A DNA stretch of 64,000 bases from Rubinisphaera italica (GTDB lineage: Bacteria; Planctomycetota; Planctomycetia; Planctomycetales; Planctomycetaceae), in assembly GCF_007859715.1 (NCBI RefSeq), contig NZ_SJPG01000001.1, positions 3,250,728-3,314,727 on the forward strand, written 5' to 3'. Below the pieces are notes generated by a model. That model saw only the letters and a list, made by a program, of their open reading frames with translations, had not been told where the DNA came from and did not search any database. The position numbers and the translations under genes were made by a program. Shown in pieces: positions 29,761 to 40,114 of the stretch (position 1 is its first letter; every line of letters starts with the position of its first letter).

Positions 29761-30873
29761 TCAACAACAGCTTCCCCCCGAACTACAGCAAGCATTATCA
29801 GAATTCTTGCTCTGCAGATCACTGGGATCGACGGAAATCAAATCGCCCTCATAAGGGGCTTTTGTGTAGCGGTCTAAGGCATTCTCGCTGATAGTTGTGC
29901 GCTGCCCGCGGATCAAGCGATTTCCGTTGTCATCGACAACTTCTTTCCAGGGACCTTTGTAAATCACCGTCTCAGAAGGATCCAGCCCTGACTCAATTTC
30001 TGGTTTGTAGGCACAAACTGTCATACTGCGAAACTCAATTCCCTGCACTGTCATCCAGGGGGCTGATTGTCGTTCCAGGATTTCGCATCCGTAGAAACCG
30101 GCTTCCTCAAAGACCTGCAGGAATTCATCTTCCCGAAACGCTCCGCTGATACATCCACTCCAGAGAGTTGCATCGTTCTGTAATTCTAGAGGCACATCGA
30201 CATCGCTGGTAATATCGCTGATGACCGCCCTGCCCCCCGGTTTGAGGACCCTGAAAATTTCCTCAAACAACTCTCGCCGTTTCTCTTTGCTCACCAGATT
30301 CAGCACACAATTGGAAACAACCACGTCGACAGAATTCTCAACCACCAGAGGATGTTCCTTGCGGAGGCTCTCAATCAATTCCTGGGTTTCGAGCCAGTCA
30401 GAACTGCTCGAAACGGGTTTGGATTGCAGTCGCTCCTCCAGCAAATCGAGATCGAGCTTGAGGTCTTCTATTTTTCCACGACGAAACGAGACCACATCGT
30501 AACCAAGTTTTTCCGCCATCTCGGCCTGATATTTCCGAGCCAGTCCCAGCATTTCAAGATTACAGTCGACACCAATCACATGGCCAGCTTCTCCGACAAT
30601 TTGAGCAGAGATATAACAAATTTTGCCTCCACCAGATCCCAGATCGAGCACCGTTTCACCAGCCGAGACATACTTTGAGGGATCACCACAGCCATAGTCG
30701 CGTTCGATAATTTCTTCAGGAACCTTATCCAGATATTGCTGATCGTAATTGACTGGGCAGCACAATGCGGCCTCCCGTTCCTGTGCCGCTCCGGAATAGC
30801 GATTGCGGACAGCTTGATCGACATTCAAATTCCCAGACTGAATCTGGATCAGGTTTCCGTTTGTTTCAGACAT
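29761..30873 (-). CDS. ArsM-like arsenite methyltransferase with Cys-rich tail
   Basis: The 370-aa protein has a SAM-binding core (VLDLGSGGGKICYISAQ, then VIGVDCN) and the three cysteines typical of arsenite methyltransferases: Cys62 in YGCGDPS, Cys189 in VSNCVLNLV, and Cys241 in WSGCISGAF. An extra Cys pair lies at 38-39 (ALCCP). Insertion of about 40 residues at 140-180 and a tail ending CCSSGGSCC (about 362-370) distinguish it from ordinary ArsM. ArsM methylates As(III) to volatile or less toxic forms. No arsR or arsC gene adjoins. A perfect 20-bp palindrome lies 42 bp upstream of the start. Substrate could be another thiophilic metalloid. Confidence 0.82.
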   Translation of the reverse strand: MSETNGNLIQIQSGNLNVDQAVRNRYSGAAQEREAALCCPVNYDQQYLDKVPEEIIERDYGCGDPSKYVSAGETVLDLGSGGGKICYISAQIVGEAGHVIGVDCNLEMLGLARKYQAEMAEKLGYDVVSFRRGKIEDLKLDLDLLEERLQSKPVSSSSDWLETQELIESLRKEHPLVVENSVDVVVSNCVLNLVSKEKRRELFEEIFRVLKPGGRAVISDITSDVDVPLELQNDATLWSGCISGAFREDEFLQVFEEAGFYGCEILERQSAPWMTVQGIEFRSMTVCAYKPEIESGLDPSETVIYKGPWKEVVDDNGNRLIRGQRTTISENALDRYTKAPYEGDLISVDPSDLQSKNSDNACCSSGGSCC

Positions 30874-31551
30874 ATTAATTATGCTTCTCTATGTTGATCG
30901 TTCTGAATACTGATTGGAGTTTTGCAAAACTCCAGAATTAATAAAGATAGCGATGAAAGAGTACGACATCGCTGTAGCATCTTAACCCGATGCGCCAGCG
31001 AAGGGACGGCTTCCGATTCGCAATTCGGTTAAACTTTGATATTCAAATCGTGTATTCCATTTCCTGCAATAGCTGGTCTGTAAGGCGGACAAAATGTTTA
31101 AATTCCCGCTTCATACAGTATTGTCTGCATCAACAACAAGCAGCTAATCATGAATTCCACACTGGCCCCTCCCTGACGCATCGGGTTATGATTTCACTGG
31201 AGTTTTTCAAATTTCCTGTACTGACTTTGAATTGATGCAATCGACTGTACATCGACTGACCTATAACGAATAATAAAAGGGACGAGTGGAAAGGCAAACG
31301 GATCATTCGATTGCTTGTCCTTCTGAATCAGTCGCAAATGCGTTCGCATCTGCTATTCTGAGCAATATCGTCTGTCACCAATACGGTTTCCGTAATCTGT
31401 AATACAATTGAATTTGAGTTCAAGGGTTTTCGATTTGACGACACTTTGGACTTCTCAGGAATTATAACAATATAAAACAGTAATGGCCTCGCTCCGACCG
31501 CTTTCCCAATTGGGAAAGTGAATGAGTGTCACCATTATAGAGGATAACACC
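30874..31551. other. Intergenic region between arsM-like and zinc-ribbon genes
   Basis: No gene is supported. The frame at 30990-31235 lacks a ribosome-binding site and a recognisable product. The gap contains two related palindromic motifs (30915-30934 and 31198-31217) annotated separately. The long leader of the next gene starts at an unknown point. Confidence 0.5.
30915..30934. promoter_or_regulatory. Perfect 20-bp palindrome upstream of the arsM-like gene
   Basis: TGGAGTTTTGCAAAACTCCA is its own reverse complement. It lies 42 bp upstream of the arsM-like ATG, a position suited to an operator for a dimeric repressor. An imperfect relative is at 31198-31217 (TGGAGTTTTTCAAATTTCCT). Confidence 0.5.
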
Positions 31552-33990
31552 ATGGAATTAAGAATGTGTCCATCCTGCCAGCAGTCTGTGCTGGATGATG
31601 ATGTCAAAGAGTGTCCGTTTTGTGGAGCCGCCATGGATGGTTCCTCGGGGCCGACAACTCCGGTTAAGCCAGCAGCCCGAAAAACGGAAGCTATTGCAGC
31701 GAAGACGAAGCCAACAGCTAAGGCTGAGGAACCAGTTCAGAAGAAAGATGACGATCCGTTTGCCGTCAAGCCGAAAGCCCCCAGGAAAGTCATCAAACTT
31801 CAGCGAAAGCCGACTGCAAAGGTCAATCATCGTGTCGTCTGTCCGATGTGTGACACCAATGGATTTGGCACAGAAGCTGTTGCCGGTAAAGAAGTCAAAT
31901 GCCCAAATCCTAAATGTCTGATGCCGATTTTTACCGCTCCGGAACTTGAGGTTGTCGAACCGGAAGAACCGAAGAAGCCACTGATTACTCCTGTCCGGAT
32001 CTTCAGTTTAGTAGCCGTGCTTGTGATGGCTGGAATCGGCATCTTTTTCTACATCAACCTGCCCCCTGCACCAACCCCCGATCCTGGTCCAGGCCCCATT
32101 GTCAATAATGGCAATAACAATATCGATCAGGTCGATCCCGAGAAGAACGATCCCGTTAATCCCGATGTTCCTCCGACAAAACCACCGATTGATGTCAAAG
32201 CCTTCGAGCAGACAATCTTTCAATCGAGTATCGATTCTGCCCTTCAACGTTCAGATAACCGCAGCAAACCCTATTGTCGTCAACTCAATGCAGAGGCTTA
32301 TATTGCCAATGGCGATCTTGCCAATGCGTTAGAACAACTCGAAGCTTTTGATGCCCTGGAAATGGGATTAAACTATTTTAAAATTACACCACTCTCCAAT
32401 ATCGGCTGGGCTCATTTGAAAAAAGGAGATACGGCCGCTGCCAATAAATCAGCCGATGAAGCTCTCACGTTTTCGAGTAAACTGCCCCAAAAAGGAGCTG
32501 AGGCGGTCCGTCATGCCGTCGCACTCGGTTCATTGCTGGTCGCGCTCGAACGTTATGAAGATGCCCGGACACTACTCGAAACTCGGGAAGATGTTCAGGA
32601 TGTTGCTCAATCGGCGGCTCGTATTGCTATCGTGATCGAATCAGGAACTTTCGCACTCGATGAAAGTTACGACTGGCTTCCTAAAGTCCGCTGGACTTCA
32701 CCACTCTCATTCGCAACAGCCTACTCTGCTGCTATTCGCGGTTATTCCACTCAAACGGCTGCCTTTATTAAAGCCGTTAAAGACCCAATGCGTAAAAGTG
32801 AATGCCTGGCTGCCTACGCAGCCGCTCAAGCGAATCTCGCGATTCAATCCGGCGTCGCTTTTCAAACCGATCAACTCCCTGAAATTGAAGGCATTACGAC
32901 TGAAGACCAGAACCGCGCCTTGGCTCAAGTACTGCAGAGCCTGAAAAAAGACGCAGCATCAGAAAAACTTTCCACTCAAATAGCAACTGCCATGGCAAGC
33001 TGGGAAATTCCACCGGCAGCGGTTATTCCACCGTTTCGTTCCATTTACGATGGCGACTATCAATACGGTTCCATCAAACATCGTGCTGCTGCACACGCTC
33101 AACTGTTGCTGGCACGTTATTACGCACTGGCAGGAGAGAAAGCCAAAGCCTGGGAACATATCGAAAAGAGTCTGAACTACACGGCAACAATGGGACCTAC
33201 TCAAGCAGCAGCGGATGCCCTCGTCAAAGAAGTCGATCAGAATCGAGCAACGATTCAATCTCGATTAGCCAATGAATTGAACATTGAGGAAGACATCCGC
33301 AAACGAACGGCATTTAACCGTTACCGCACCAACGCCAACTCGATCGCGACAGAAGCCCAGAATAGAATCGATCTTGAGTCACAAATTTACGACGTAACGC
33401 TCGACTGGGGACTTTCCGATCAATATTTCCAAGCCTTTCAAGCCGATCTCAAGTCTCCTCGTACTGATAACTTCCAAATGATTGTTGAAAACACATTATC
33501 GACCGATCTTTTGTATTCACTGCGTCAGTCGGCGAATGAAACAGCTGTCAAGGAATTCCTGGCTGCCTGGCCGTCAGCGGCCGATGGGAAATCTCGCTTG
33601 GAAAGCCGCATGGAAATCAATCGACTGGTCGATGCCGGGAATATCGCACAAGTGAGAGACCTGATGAAACGGATCGATTTGAGCCTCCATGACCCTCTCA
33701 TCGAATTGCGATATGCCTGCCGGATTGCAGAGCAGCAAAATTCAGAAGTCACGCTTGACTGGATTGCAGGTATGAATTCGATTGCCGACCAGGAAGTCGC
33801 CTATCGATTTTCAGGTGTGAAAATGACACGGCGTGGCGAAATCGACCCGTTCTGGAATGCGACTTTGAAACGCAATCTGTCTGCAACCGATAAATGCTCT
33901 CGCAATCTGGGGCTCATCGAGGGACTAAACTCTACTGATGTCTACAAGCAGAAGGTCGAAGAACCACAGTCCGGGAAAAAGAAACCGTAA
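31552..33990 (+). CDS. Zinc-ribbon protein with one membrane helix and large exported helical part
   Basis: From ATG 31552 (GAGGA box at normal spacing) the protein has 812 aa; ATG 31522 would add ten residues. A first zinc ribbon is visible at the N-terminus as CPSCQQ...CPFCG. A second Cys4 cluster follows about 80 residues later: CPMCDTNGFG...CPNPKCL. One membrane helix (VRIFSLVAVLVMAGIGIFFYI, about 155-175) and a Pro/Asn-rich linker lead to about 600 helical residues. TPR-like pairing is suggested by AEAYIANGDLANALEQLEAF, NIGWAHLKKGDTAAANKSADEAL and LLARYYALAGEKAKAWEHIEKSL. The architecture suggests a scaffold with cytoplasmic zinc-binding and periplasmic TPR-type parts; no function is assigned. 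Confidence 0.85.
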   Translation: MELRMCPSCQQSVLDDDVKECPFCGAAMDGSSGPTTPVKPAARKTEAIAAKTKPTAKAEEPVQKKDDDPFAVKPKAPRKVIKLQRKPTAKVNHRVVCPMCDTNGFGTEAVAGKEVKCPNPKCLMPIFTAPELEVVEPEEPKKPLITPVRIFSLVAVLVMAGIGIFFYINLPPAPTPDPGPGPIVNNGNNNIDQVDPEKNDPVNPDVPPTKPPIDVKAFEQTIFQSSIDSALQRSDNRSKPYCRQLNAEAYIANGDLANALEQLEAFDALEMGLNYFKITPLSNIGWAHLKKGDTAAANKSADEALTFSSKLPQKGAEAVRHAVALGSLLVALERYEDARTLLETREDVQDVAQSAARIAIVIESGTFALDESYDWLPKVRWTSPLSFATAYSAAIRGYSTQTAAFIKAVKDPMRKSECLAAYAAAQANLAIQSGVAFQTDQLPEIEGITTEDQNRALAQVLQSLKKDAASEKLSTQIATAMASWEIPPAAVIPPFRSIYDGDYQYGSIKHRAAAHAQLLLARYYALAGEKAKAWEHIEKSLNYTATMGPTQAAADALVKEVDQNRATIQSRLANELNIEEDIRKRTAFNRYRTNANSIATEAQNRIDLESQIYDVTLDWGLSDQYFQAFQADLKSPRTDNFQMIVENTLSTDLLYSLRQSANETAVKEFLAAWPSAADGKSRLESRMEINRLVDAGNIAQVRDLMKRIDLSLHDPLIELRYACRIAEQQNSEVTLDWIAGMNSIADQEVAYRFSGVKMTRRGEIDPFWNATLKRNLSATDKCSRNLGLIEGLNSTDVYKQKVEEPQSGKKKP

Positions 33991-34223
33991 GGTACTCTCT
34001 TACGAAGTGATCGACGCAGTAATCTCAAATCTCCAAACCCGCGTTTCTTTCCTAATCTGTACAGTATAGGGAAGTTAGGGCACGAAATGTCGACGACCGG
34101 TCTTTCCCCAGTCTGGGATATCCCATACACTGAGTAAAGATAGGCTGATTCAGATTAAATAGTCTGAGGATGTCTGTTTTGCCAAAAACAACAATATTAC
34201 GATCCTTCCAGCGTGAGATTAAG

Positions 34224-35951
34224 ATGGCCATGAGGATAATGTTGCAGGAATGCATTCAAAAAATGAACCTTTCTCGACTCCAAATGATAGTGGCAATTGC
34301 CGTAATTTATTTGTCTTTGCCCGCATGCACTTTTGCTGCGGAAGAAAAAGAAACCGAAAATAAAGTTACGATGGTGATCATCGGGGCTGACCGGTTGCTC
34401 GAAGACATCGAGTATATGGTCAATGATCTCGCCAGTCGAAATAAGATCTGGAAAGAGAAAGTCGAAGAGAATATCGAACTGTTTCTCGAAGGAATTGATC
34501 GAAAACAGCCTGTGCGTATTGATGTTTTCTTTGACGAAAAAAACGGCGAATTCTATCGTCCATTTTTCCCGATTACAGACGTCAAAGATTTTCGGAATAA
34601 TGTCGATGCTTTTGGCGTAACGAACAAACCGATCTCTCGCGATGTTTATTCTCTTGCAGGTGCATTTGTTGGCTTCATGAAAATCGCCAATGATTACGCG
34701 CTGTTTGCCCCCGAAGATCAACGGGCCAGTATTGATCCGAATGTGCCAGAAATTCATGCCCCAATCGAACCTCTCAAAAAGGCCGACTACGATGCTGGCA
34801 TAATCATCAATCACGACAAAGCCGGTCTGGAAGATCGCCGAAAAAGCATGGCGGCTGTTCGCAAGAACATCATCTCAGGTATCAAGAAAAAATCGACGGA
34901 GTCCGTTGAGGAATTTGACTTCCGTAAGCTTCTGGCCGTCAATCGGATCGATAATTTTGAACGGCTGTTTTCAGAAGTCAAACATCTGGAAGCAGGCTGG
35001 ATCACTGATGCTTCCAAGAAAAATGGACTCGGAACCTTAAACATTTCCGGAATTGAAGGGACTGATCTGGCTGGAACAATTGCTGCAATTCCAGATCTGA
35101 AAACTTCCTATCATACCATTCCGGAAACCAAAGATTTTGTCGCAACAGGACGAATGCTGTTTCCGATTTCAGCCGCGAATCAGGAGCAAATCAAAGCCAC
35201 AATTCAAGCTTACCAACCTGTTGCGAGCATCCGCATCGATCGTAAAGAAGACTTAAACGACAAACAGAAAAAAGCCGCCAAAGACGCCATCGCCAAACTC
35301 ATCCCAATTCTCGAAGATGGTTTAACGCTTGGCTCAATTGATGGTTTCGTTGAGTTTCGTCGAATCGATCAAGAAAAAAGTGATTCTCTGCATGATATGG
35401 TCGCCGGCATGAATGCCAAGTCTGGACGAGACATCGAAGAAGTCATCAAAATGCTGCCAGAAATTCGCGACACCTACAAAACCAAAATGGACACGGCTAC
35501 TGTCGGTGATTTTCATTTCCACGAATTTGTACTCGAAGACAACGTGCCACCGATGTTCAAATCGCTATTCGGCTCCCCCTGTCATTTCCATATCGCCACC
35601 AGTGAAAAAATGGTGCTCTTCAGCATCGGCGAGAATTCGAAACCCTGGCTCGAAGAAATGGTCGATCTGGTTTCTAAAACCAAAGAGCAGAAAGCTCCTG
35701 AAAACTTCTTTACCTTTAAAGGCCATTTTGGCCCCTTCGCTAAAGCATTAAGTGCCCGTAATCCTGGTGAAAATTTCGTTGAGCTTCGCAAAGCGATTAT
35801 CGAAGCCTTCTCTGAAAAATACACGGACGATTTCATCGAGATCTACGATAAACAAGCCGATGGAGAAATTCAGGGGACACTCACTGTCGAGCCGGGCCTG
35901 TTAAGATTACTCGGTATTCTCGTTGCCAATTTTGCAGATGAAAATCTGTAA
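34224..35951 (+). CDS. Large exported protein of unknown function
   Basis: ATG 34224 (GTGAGA box) gives 575 aa; ATG 34170 would give 593 and ATG 34263 would give 562. All place a signal peptide ending near SLPACTFAAEE. The body is mostly alpha/beta with strongly charged segments (VTMVIIGADRLLEDIEYMVNDLA, then RIDVFFDEKNGEFYRPFFPI). No domain was recognised. It follows the zinc-ribbon/TPR-like gene by about 230 bp on the same strand and has its own terminator downstream. The sequence ends GTLTVEPGLLRLLGILVANFADENL. Planctomycetes often have groups of such long exported proteins; possible relation to the neighbour is only by position. Confidence 0.82.
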   Translation: MAMRIMLQECIQKMNLSRLQMIVAIAVIYLSLPACTFAAEEKETENKVTMVIIGADRLLEDIEYMVNDLASRNKIWKEKVEENIELFLEGIDRKQPVRIDVFFDEKNGEFYRPFFPITDVKDFRNNVDAFGVTNKPISRDVYSLAGAFVGFMKIANDYALFAPEDQRASIDPNVPEIHAPIEPLKKADYDAGIIINHDKAGLEDRRKSMAAVRKNIISGIKKKSTESVEEFDFRKLLAVNRIDNFERLFSEVKHLEAGWITDASKKNGLGTLNISGIEGTDLAGTIAAIPDLKTSYHTIPETKDFVATGRMLFPISAANQEQIKATIQAYQPVASIRIDRKEDLNDKQKKAAKDAIAKLIPILEDGLTLGSIDGFVEFRRIDQEKSDSLHDMVAGMNAKSGRDIEEVIKMLPEIRDTYKTKMDTATVGDFHFHEFVLEDNVPPMFKSLFGSPCHFHIATSEKMVLFSIGENSKPWLEEMVDLVSKTKEQKAPENFFTFKGHFGPFAKALSARNPGENFVELRKAIIEAFSEKYTDDFIEIYDKQADGEIQGTLTVEPGLLRLLGILVANFADENL

Positions 35952-35974
35952 ATCATTCGAGATCCAGTTTGATC

Positions 35975-36006
35975 ACGCACTTGAGACGACTCTCAGGTGC
36001 GTTTTT
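35975..36006 (+). terminator. Intrinsic terminator after the exported protein gene
   Basis: ACGCACTTGAGA pairs with TCTCAGGTGCGT (one G-T pair), loop CGAC, followed by TTTT. It lies 24 bp after the stop codon. Confidence 0.82.
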
Positions 36007-36188
36007 GTATTTACGGCAACTTAAATTGCAGTTTAGTGATCCACAAATACAACAATAGTTTTTTCACTGACTCAAGCAAAACGTGGGAAATTCCTATTGG
36101 AAATGCTGTAGACTGGACATCAACGAATCTCGATGAAACAATCGACTAATATCGATCAGTTGACAAACAATTTAAGAGATTGACACAC

Positions 36189-38309
36189 ATGACCAGATTT
36201 TCGTTCTCCTCAATTCAAGCATGCATCGCGTGCATGCTGACAATCATCTTTCTGAGCACAACTGGCTCATTGACTCAGACCGTCATCGCCGCAGAGATCC
36301 TCGAAGCAGATGTCGTAATCTATGGCGGGACCTCCGCTGGTGTCGCTGCTGCCGTACAATGCAAACGCATGGGAAAAACCACTCTCATCATCGAACCCTC
36401 TGCTCACTTGGGCGGGTTAACTGCTGGAGGTCTCGGGTGGACCGATTCCGGAAATAAATCGGTCATCGGCGGCATCTCTGAGGAATTCTACGAACGAGTC
36501 AAAAATGAGTACGACCTCAAAGAAACCTGGAAATGGCAGAAGAGCGATCAATATTCCCGCTATAACCCCGAAGCCAAAGTCATCTGGGTTTTTGAGCCGC
36601 ACATCGCAGAGAAAGTTTTCAATGACTTAATTACCGAATATGAAATTCCGGTCTACATGAATGAACGGCTCGAATTAATTGACGGAGTCACCACCAAGGC
36701 TGGTCAAATTGTCGAGTTCAAACTCGAATCGGGAAAAATTATTCGCGGCAAACGATTTATCGATGCCACTTACGAAGGAGACTTGATGGCTAAGGCTGGT
36801 GTCAAATACACAGTCGGTCGTGAAGGAAACGATGTCTATGGCGAGTCACTCAACGGTGTACAGAAAGCCCGCACCATCTCCCATCAGTTTGAATCGAAGG
36901 TGAGTCCATATCGTATCCCAGGAGATGCCAGCAGTGGACTATTACCAGGTGTGCATGGAGAAGACCCCGGCGAAGATGGTACCGGCGACCATCGCGTTCA
37001 AGCCTACTGCTTCCGGATGTGCCTCTCGAATCATCCCGACAATCTGGTTCCCTTTCCAAAACCGGAAAACTACAACCCGGAACGCTACGAACTACTTGCC
37101 CGCTATCTGAATACAGGCTGGAAAGGTGTGTTCAAAAAATTTGATGTTATTCCGAATCGAAAAACGGACACCAACAACCACGGCGCATTTTCGACCGATA
37201 ATATCGGCATGAATTACGATTATCCTGATGGCGATTACCAGACGCGGGACAAAATCATCGCCGAACATCGTGATTACCAGCAGGGTCTGATGTGGTTTCT
37301 GGCCAATGATCCCCGAGTCCCGGCTGACATTCAAACACAAACGCGGAAATGGGGACTTGCAGCCGATGAATTCCTCGATAATGAGAATTGGCCTCACCAG
37401 ATTTATGTCCGGGAAGCTCGACGAATGGTCTCTGACTTTGTCATGACTGAACTTCATCTCCGTCGTAAAAAACCAACTCCAGACCCAATCGGCATGGGTT
37501 CCTACAATATGGATTCGCACAATGTCCAACGCTATGTCACTCCTGAAGGATTCGCTCGAAACGAAGGCGACATCCAGGTCAACCCAGGTGGACCATATCC
37601 GGTCAGTTATCGTGCAATTGTGCCGATGAAGTCGGAATGCTCAAACCTGCTCGTGCCTGTCTGCCTTTCCTCTTCCCACATGGCCTATGGTTCGATTCGT
37701 ATGGAACCGGTCTTTATGATTCTGGCTCACTCGGCTGCCACTGCCGCCTGTCATTCGATTGACGATAACTGTGCCGTCCAGGATATCGACTACAAAAAAC
37801 TCGAAGAAAAGCTCCTCGAAGATGGTCAGGTTCTTGAATACTCAGGCCCGTATCGCGAACCTCGCGTCGGAATTGATCCGAAGTCATTACCCGGAATCGT
37901 TATCGATAATTCGCACGCCAAACTCGAAGGAAGCTGGACACACAGCAGTTCAGCCCCCGTTTTTGTCGGAACAGATTATCTTCATGATGAAAACAGCGAT
38001 CAGGGAGAAAAGTCTGCTACGTTTGAATTCCTGGTCACTTCCTCAGGAGAGTACGATGTTCGTCTGGCCTATCCCCCCAATTCCAACCGGGCGACCAACG
38101 TGACTGTTGAGGTTATCAGCGAAGCAGGACTGGCAACAACGAACATCAACCAGCGACTTGCTCCTTCAATTTCTAAGACATTTGTCTCTTTAGGAGCCTA
38201 CGAATTTTCACCGGGCACACCGGGACGCGTTATCATTCGCAACAACAATGCAAACGGCTATGTCATTGCCGATGCTGTCTGGGTTGTTCCCATTAAGAAA
38301 CAACCCTAA
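36189..38309 (+). CDS. Exported FAD-dependent oxidoreductase with golvesin-like C-terminal domain
   Basis: The 706-aa protein starts at ATG 36189 (AAGAGA box). After a signal peptide it opens with VVIYGGTSAGVAAAVQCKRMGK, the GxGxxG-type FAD-binding loop (here GGTSAG) of the FAD_oxidored family, and HLGGLTAGGLGWTD. The middle has SNLLVPVCLSSSHMAYGSIRMEPVFMILAHSAATAA, typical of secreted planctomycete members. The last 130 residues (FVGTDYLHDENSDQGEKSATFEF, then YDVRLAYPPNSNRATNVTVEV) match a golvesin C-terminal/xanthan-lyase-like beta domain, probably a binding module. Such proteins occur next to sulfatases and glycoside hydrolases in some planctomycetes, but not here. Substrate is unknown. 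Confidence 0.85.
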   Translation: MTRFSFSSIQACIACMLTIIFLSTTGSLTQTVIAAEILEADVVIYGGTSAGVAAAVQCKRMGKTTLIIEPSAHLGGLTAGGLGWTDSGNKSVIGGISEEFYERVKNEYDLKETWKWQKSDQYSRYNPEAKVIWVFEPHIAEKVFNDLITEYEIPVYMNERLELIDGVTTKAGQIVEFKLESGKIIRGKRFIDATYEGDLMAKAGVKYTVGREGNDVYGESLNGVQKARTISHQFESKVSPYRIPGDASSGLLPGVHGEDPGEDGTGDHRVQAYCFRMCLSNHPDNLVPFPKPENYNPERYELLARYLNTGWKGVFKKFDVIPNRKTDTNNHGAFSTDNIGMNYDYPDGDYQTRDKIIAEHRDYQQGLMWFLANDPRVPADIQTQTRKWGLAADEFLDNENWPHQIYVREARRMVSDFVMTELHLRRKKPTPDPIGMGSYNMDSHNVQRYVTPEGFARNEGDIQVNPGGPYPVSYRAIVPMKSECSNLLVPVCLSSSHMAYGSIRMEPVFMILAHSAATAACHSIDDNCAVQDIDYKKLEEKLLEDGQVLEYSGPYREPRVGIDPKSLPGIVIDNSHAKLEGSWTHSSSAPVFVGTDYLHDENSDQGEKSATFEFLVTSSGEYDVRLAYPPNSNRATNVTVEVISEAGLATTNINQRLAPSISKTFVSLGAYEFSPGTPGRVIIRNNNANGYVIADAVWVVPIKKQP

Positions 38310-38538
38310 TTTTAGACCATTTTCAAATGGTTTCTGCATTCGCTTGGACGCCAATTCCCGGAAAACGCGGTGTTTGCTCCTGCCGGACGCTGCAGTTCAT
38401 ATTTGAATATGCAATAGAAATCCACTGCATGATCAGTTTCATTAAACTTAGTATTTTCCTGATCGAATCTTCATCAATTTAATTTATTGCAGACGGTTGA
38501 TTTAGGCTCTTTCAGAATTCCCCAGCAAGGTTGCGACT

Positions 38539-40062
38539 ATGGCTCAGAACAAGCCGACTAAGAATTCTCAGCAGGAAACTGTTGCCGAAGGTCAGCAAAG
38601 TCAAACCGCCTCAGGTAAACCAGTGAAACCTGCAAAACAGAAGGTTCAGAAAATTGGTGACTTTCGTTTAGTGAAGAAAGTCGGCCAGGGGGGGATGGGC
38701 TCTGTCTACCTGGCTCATCAGATCAGTCTGGACCGCCGCTGTGCTCTCAAAGTGATGTCGAGTGAATTGTCGAAGCGGAAAGACTTTGTCGACCGCTTCA
38801 TTCGCGAAGCTCGCGTCGGAGCAAAAATAGAACACCCTAACATCGTCCGCTGTTATGCCGTGGGCGATTATAAAGGCATGTACTATGCCGCGCTGGAATT
38901 TATCGATGGTTCGAGCATGCAGGACTGGATCAACACGCTCGAAAAACTGAGCGTGGGTGATGCCGTACACGTCATCATTGTTTGTGCTCAGGCTCTCGGT
39001 TTCGCTCATAAAATGAATGTCATTCATCGTGACATCAAACCGGACAATATCCTGGTCACTAAAAATGGAGCTGTCAAAGTTGCAGACCTCGGGCTGGCTA
39101 AAGCGATTGACGAAGACCATTCGATGACACAATCCGGAACCGGTCTCGGCACTCCCTTATATATGCCTCCCGAACAGGCTCGTAACGCGAAATATGTTGA
39201 CCAGCGCAGCGACATTTACGCCCTCGGAGCAACTTTATATCGCTTCCTGACAGGTGTCCCACCCTACAAAGCCGATTCCACGATGGAATTAATTCTCGCC
39301 AAAGAAAATTCGAAATACACACCCGCGGCCAGGCTCAATAAAGACATTCCTGAACGGCTCGATCTGATCATCGATAAAATGATGGCCAAAGACCCCAAGC
39401 ATCGGTATCAGAACTGTGATGAACTTTTAACCGACTTAATGCCTCTCGGCCTCGAAAACCCTTCCCTCAGTTTTATTGACTCAGACGAAAAAGTCATTCT
39501 CGGAATGAACTCCCCTTCAGGACTACAAAGTTCACCTTCAATGGCCAATGCGAAAAACATTGAACGCGAAATCAACATTCCAAAAACTTCGAGGGAAGAA
39601 GCCCGTGAACAACGTCTGGCGGCTGCAAAACTCGATGGAAATACCTGGCGAGTCTGCTTCAAAGATCGTACCGGTAAAGAGCAAATCAAAAAAATGACAA
39701 CCGACCAGATCCACCGTGGTCTGGCGACCGATCTACTCGATGAGAAGGCTCGAATCACTAAGAACCCCAAAGTCCCCATGGTTGCCGTCGGCTCCGTGCA
39801 GGAATTCAAAAATCAGGTTGGCGAAAACCTGATGAAAAAACAGGATGGTAAAAAAAAGGAGGACATGAAGTCCATCTACGCAAAACTGGACCGACAACAC
39901 AGTCGCCGCAAATGGTGGCGGATCATCGAAAATCTGCGTGATGGAACCTTGGGTTGGATCAGTCTGGTCATTTGGCTGTGTGTTGTTGGAGCAGCAGGCT
40001 ACGGCCTCTATCTGGGTGTACCAATGGTCTACGACATGATCGCCAAAAACTTCGGCTTGTAG
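38539..40062 (+). CDS. Hanks-type Ser/Thr protein kinase with C-terminal membrane helix
   Basis: The 507-aa kinase has a Gln/Lys-rich N-terminal tail and then a complete kinase domain (about 41-310). Visible are the glycine loop GQGGMGSV, the ATP-contact Lys71 in CALKVM, the catalytic loop HRDIKPDN (Asp165), DLG in place of DFG (Asp183) and PPEQARN for the APE motif. The following juxtamembrane part (about 330-470) is charged and contains [22 protein letters not shown], resembling a GYF_2-like or planctomycete kinase-associated segment. One membrane helix near the C-terminus (about 475-497) anchors the protein. Orientation suggests a cytoplasmic kinase with little exported sequence, unlike PASTA kinases. 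The PP2C protein of 12376-13650 is a possible antagonist. Confidence 0.92.
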   Translation: MAQNKPTKNSQQETVAEGQQSQTASGKPVKPAKQKVQKIGDFRLVKKVGQGGMGSVYLAHQISLDRRCALKVMSSELSKRKDFVDRFIREARVGAKIEHPNIVRCYAVGDYKGMYYAALEFIDGSSMQDWINTLEKLSVGDAVHVIIVCAQALGFAHKMNVIHRDIKPDNILVTKNGAVKVADLGLAKAIDEDHSMTQSGTGLGTPLYMPPEQARNAKYVDQRSDIYALGATLYRFLTGVPPYKADSTMELILAKENSKYTPAARLNKDIPERLDLIIDKMMAKDPKHRYQNCDELLTDLMPLGLENPSLSFIDSDEKVILGMNSPSGLQSSPSMANAKNIEREINIPKTSREEAREQRLAAAKLDGNTWRVCFKDRTGKEQIKKMTTDQIHRGLATDLLDEKARITKNPKVPMVAVGSVQEFKNQVGENLMKKQDGKKKEDMKSIYAKLDRQHSRRKWWRIIENLRDGTLGWISLVIWLCVVGAAGYGLYLGVPMVYDMIAKNFGL

Positions 40063-40114
40063 TTCTCAGCAAATACCGACGCGACACAAAAGAAACTTCG
40101 CGATTGATAACCAC

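Noticed and set aside
29761..29790. Selenocysteine or frameshift at the Cys-rich end of the ArsM-like gene
   Set aside because: The tail CCSSGGSCC ends in an ordinary stop and no stem-loop of the bacterial SECIS type was noticed after an in-frame TGA; ordinary termination is enough.
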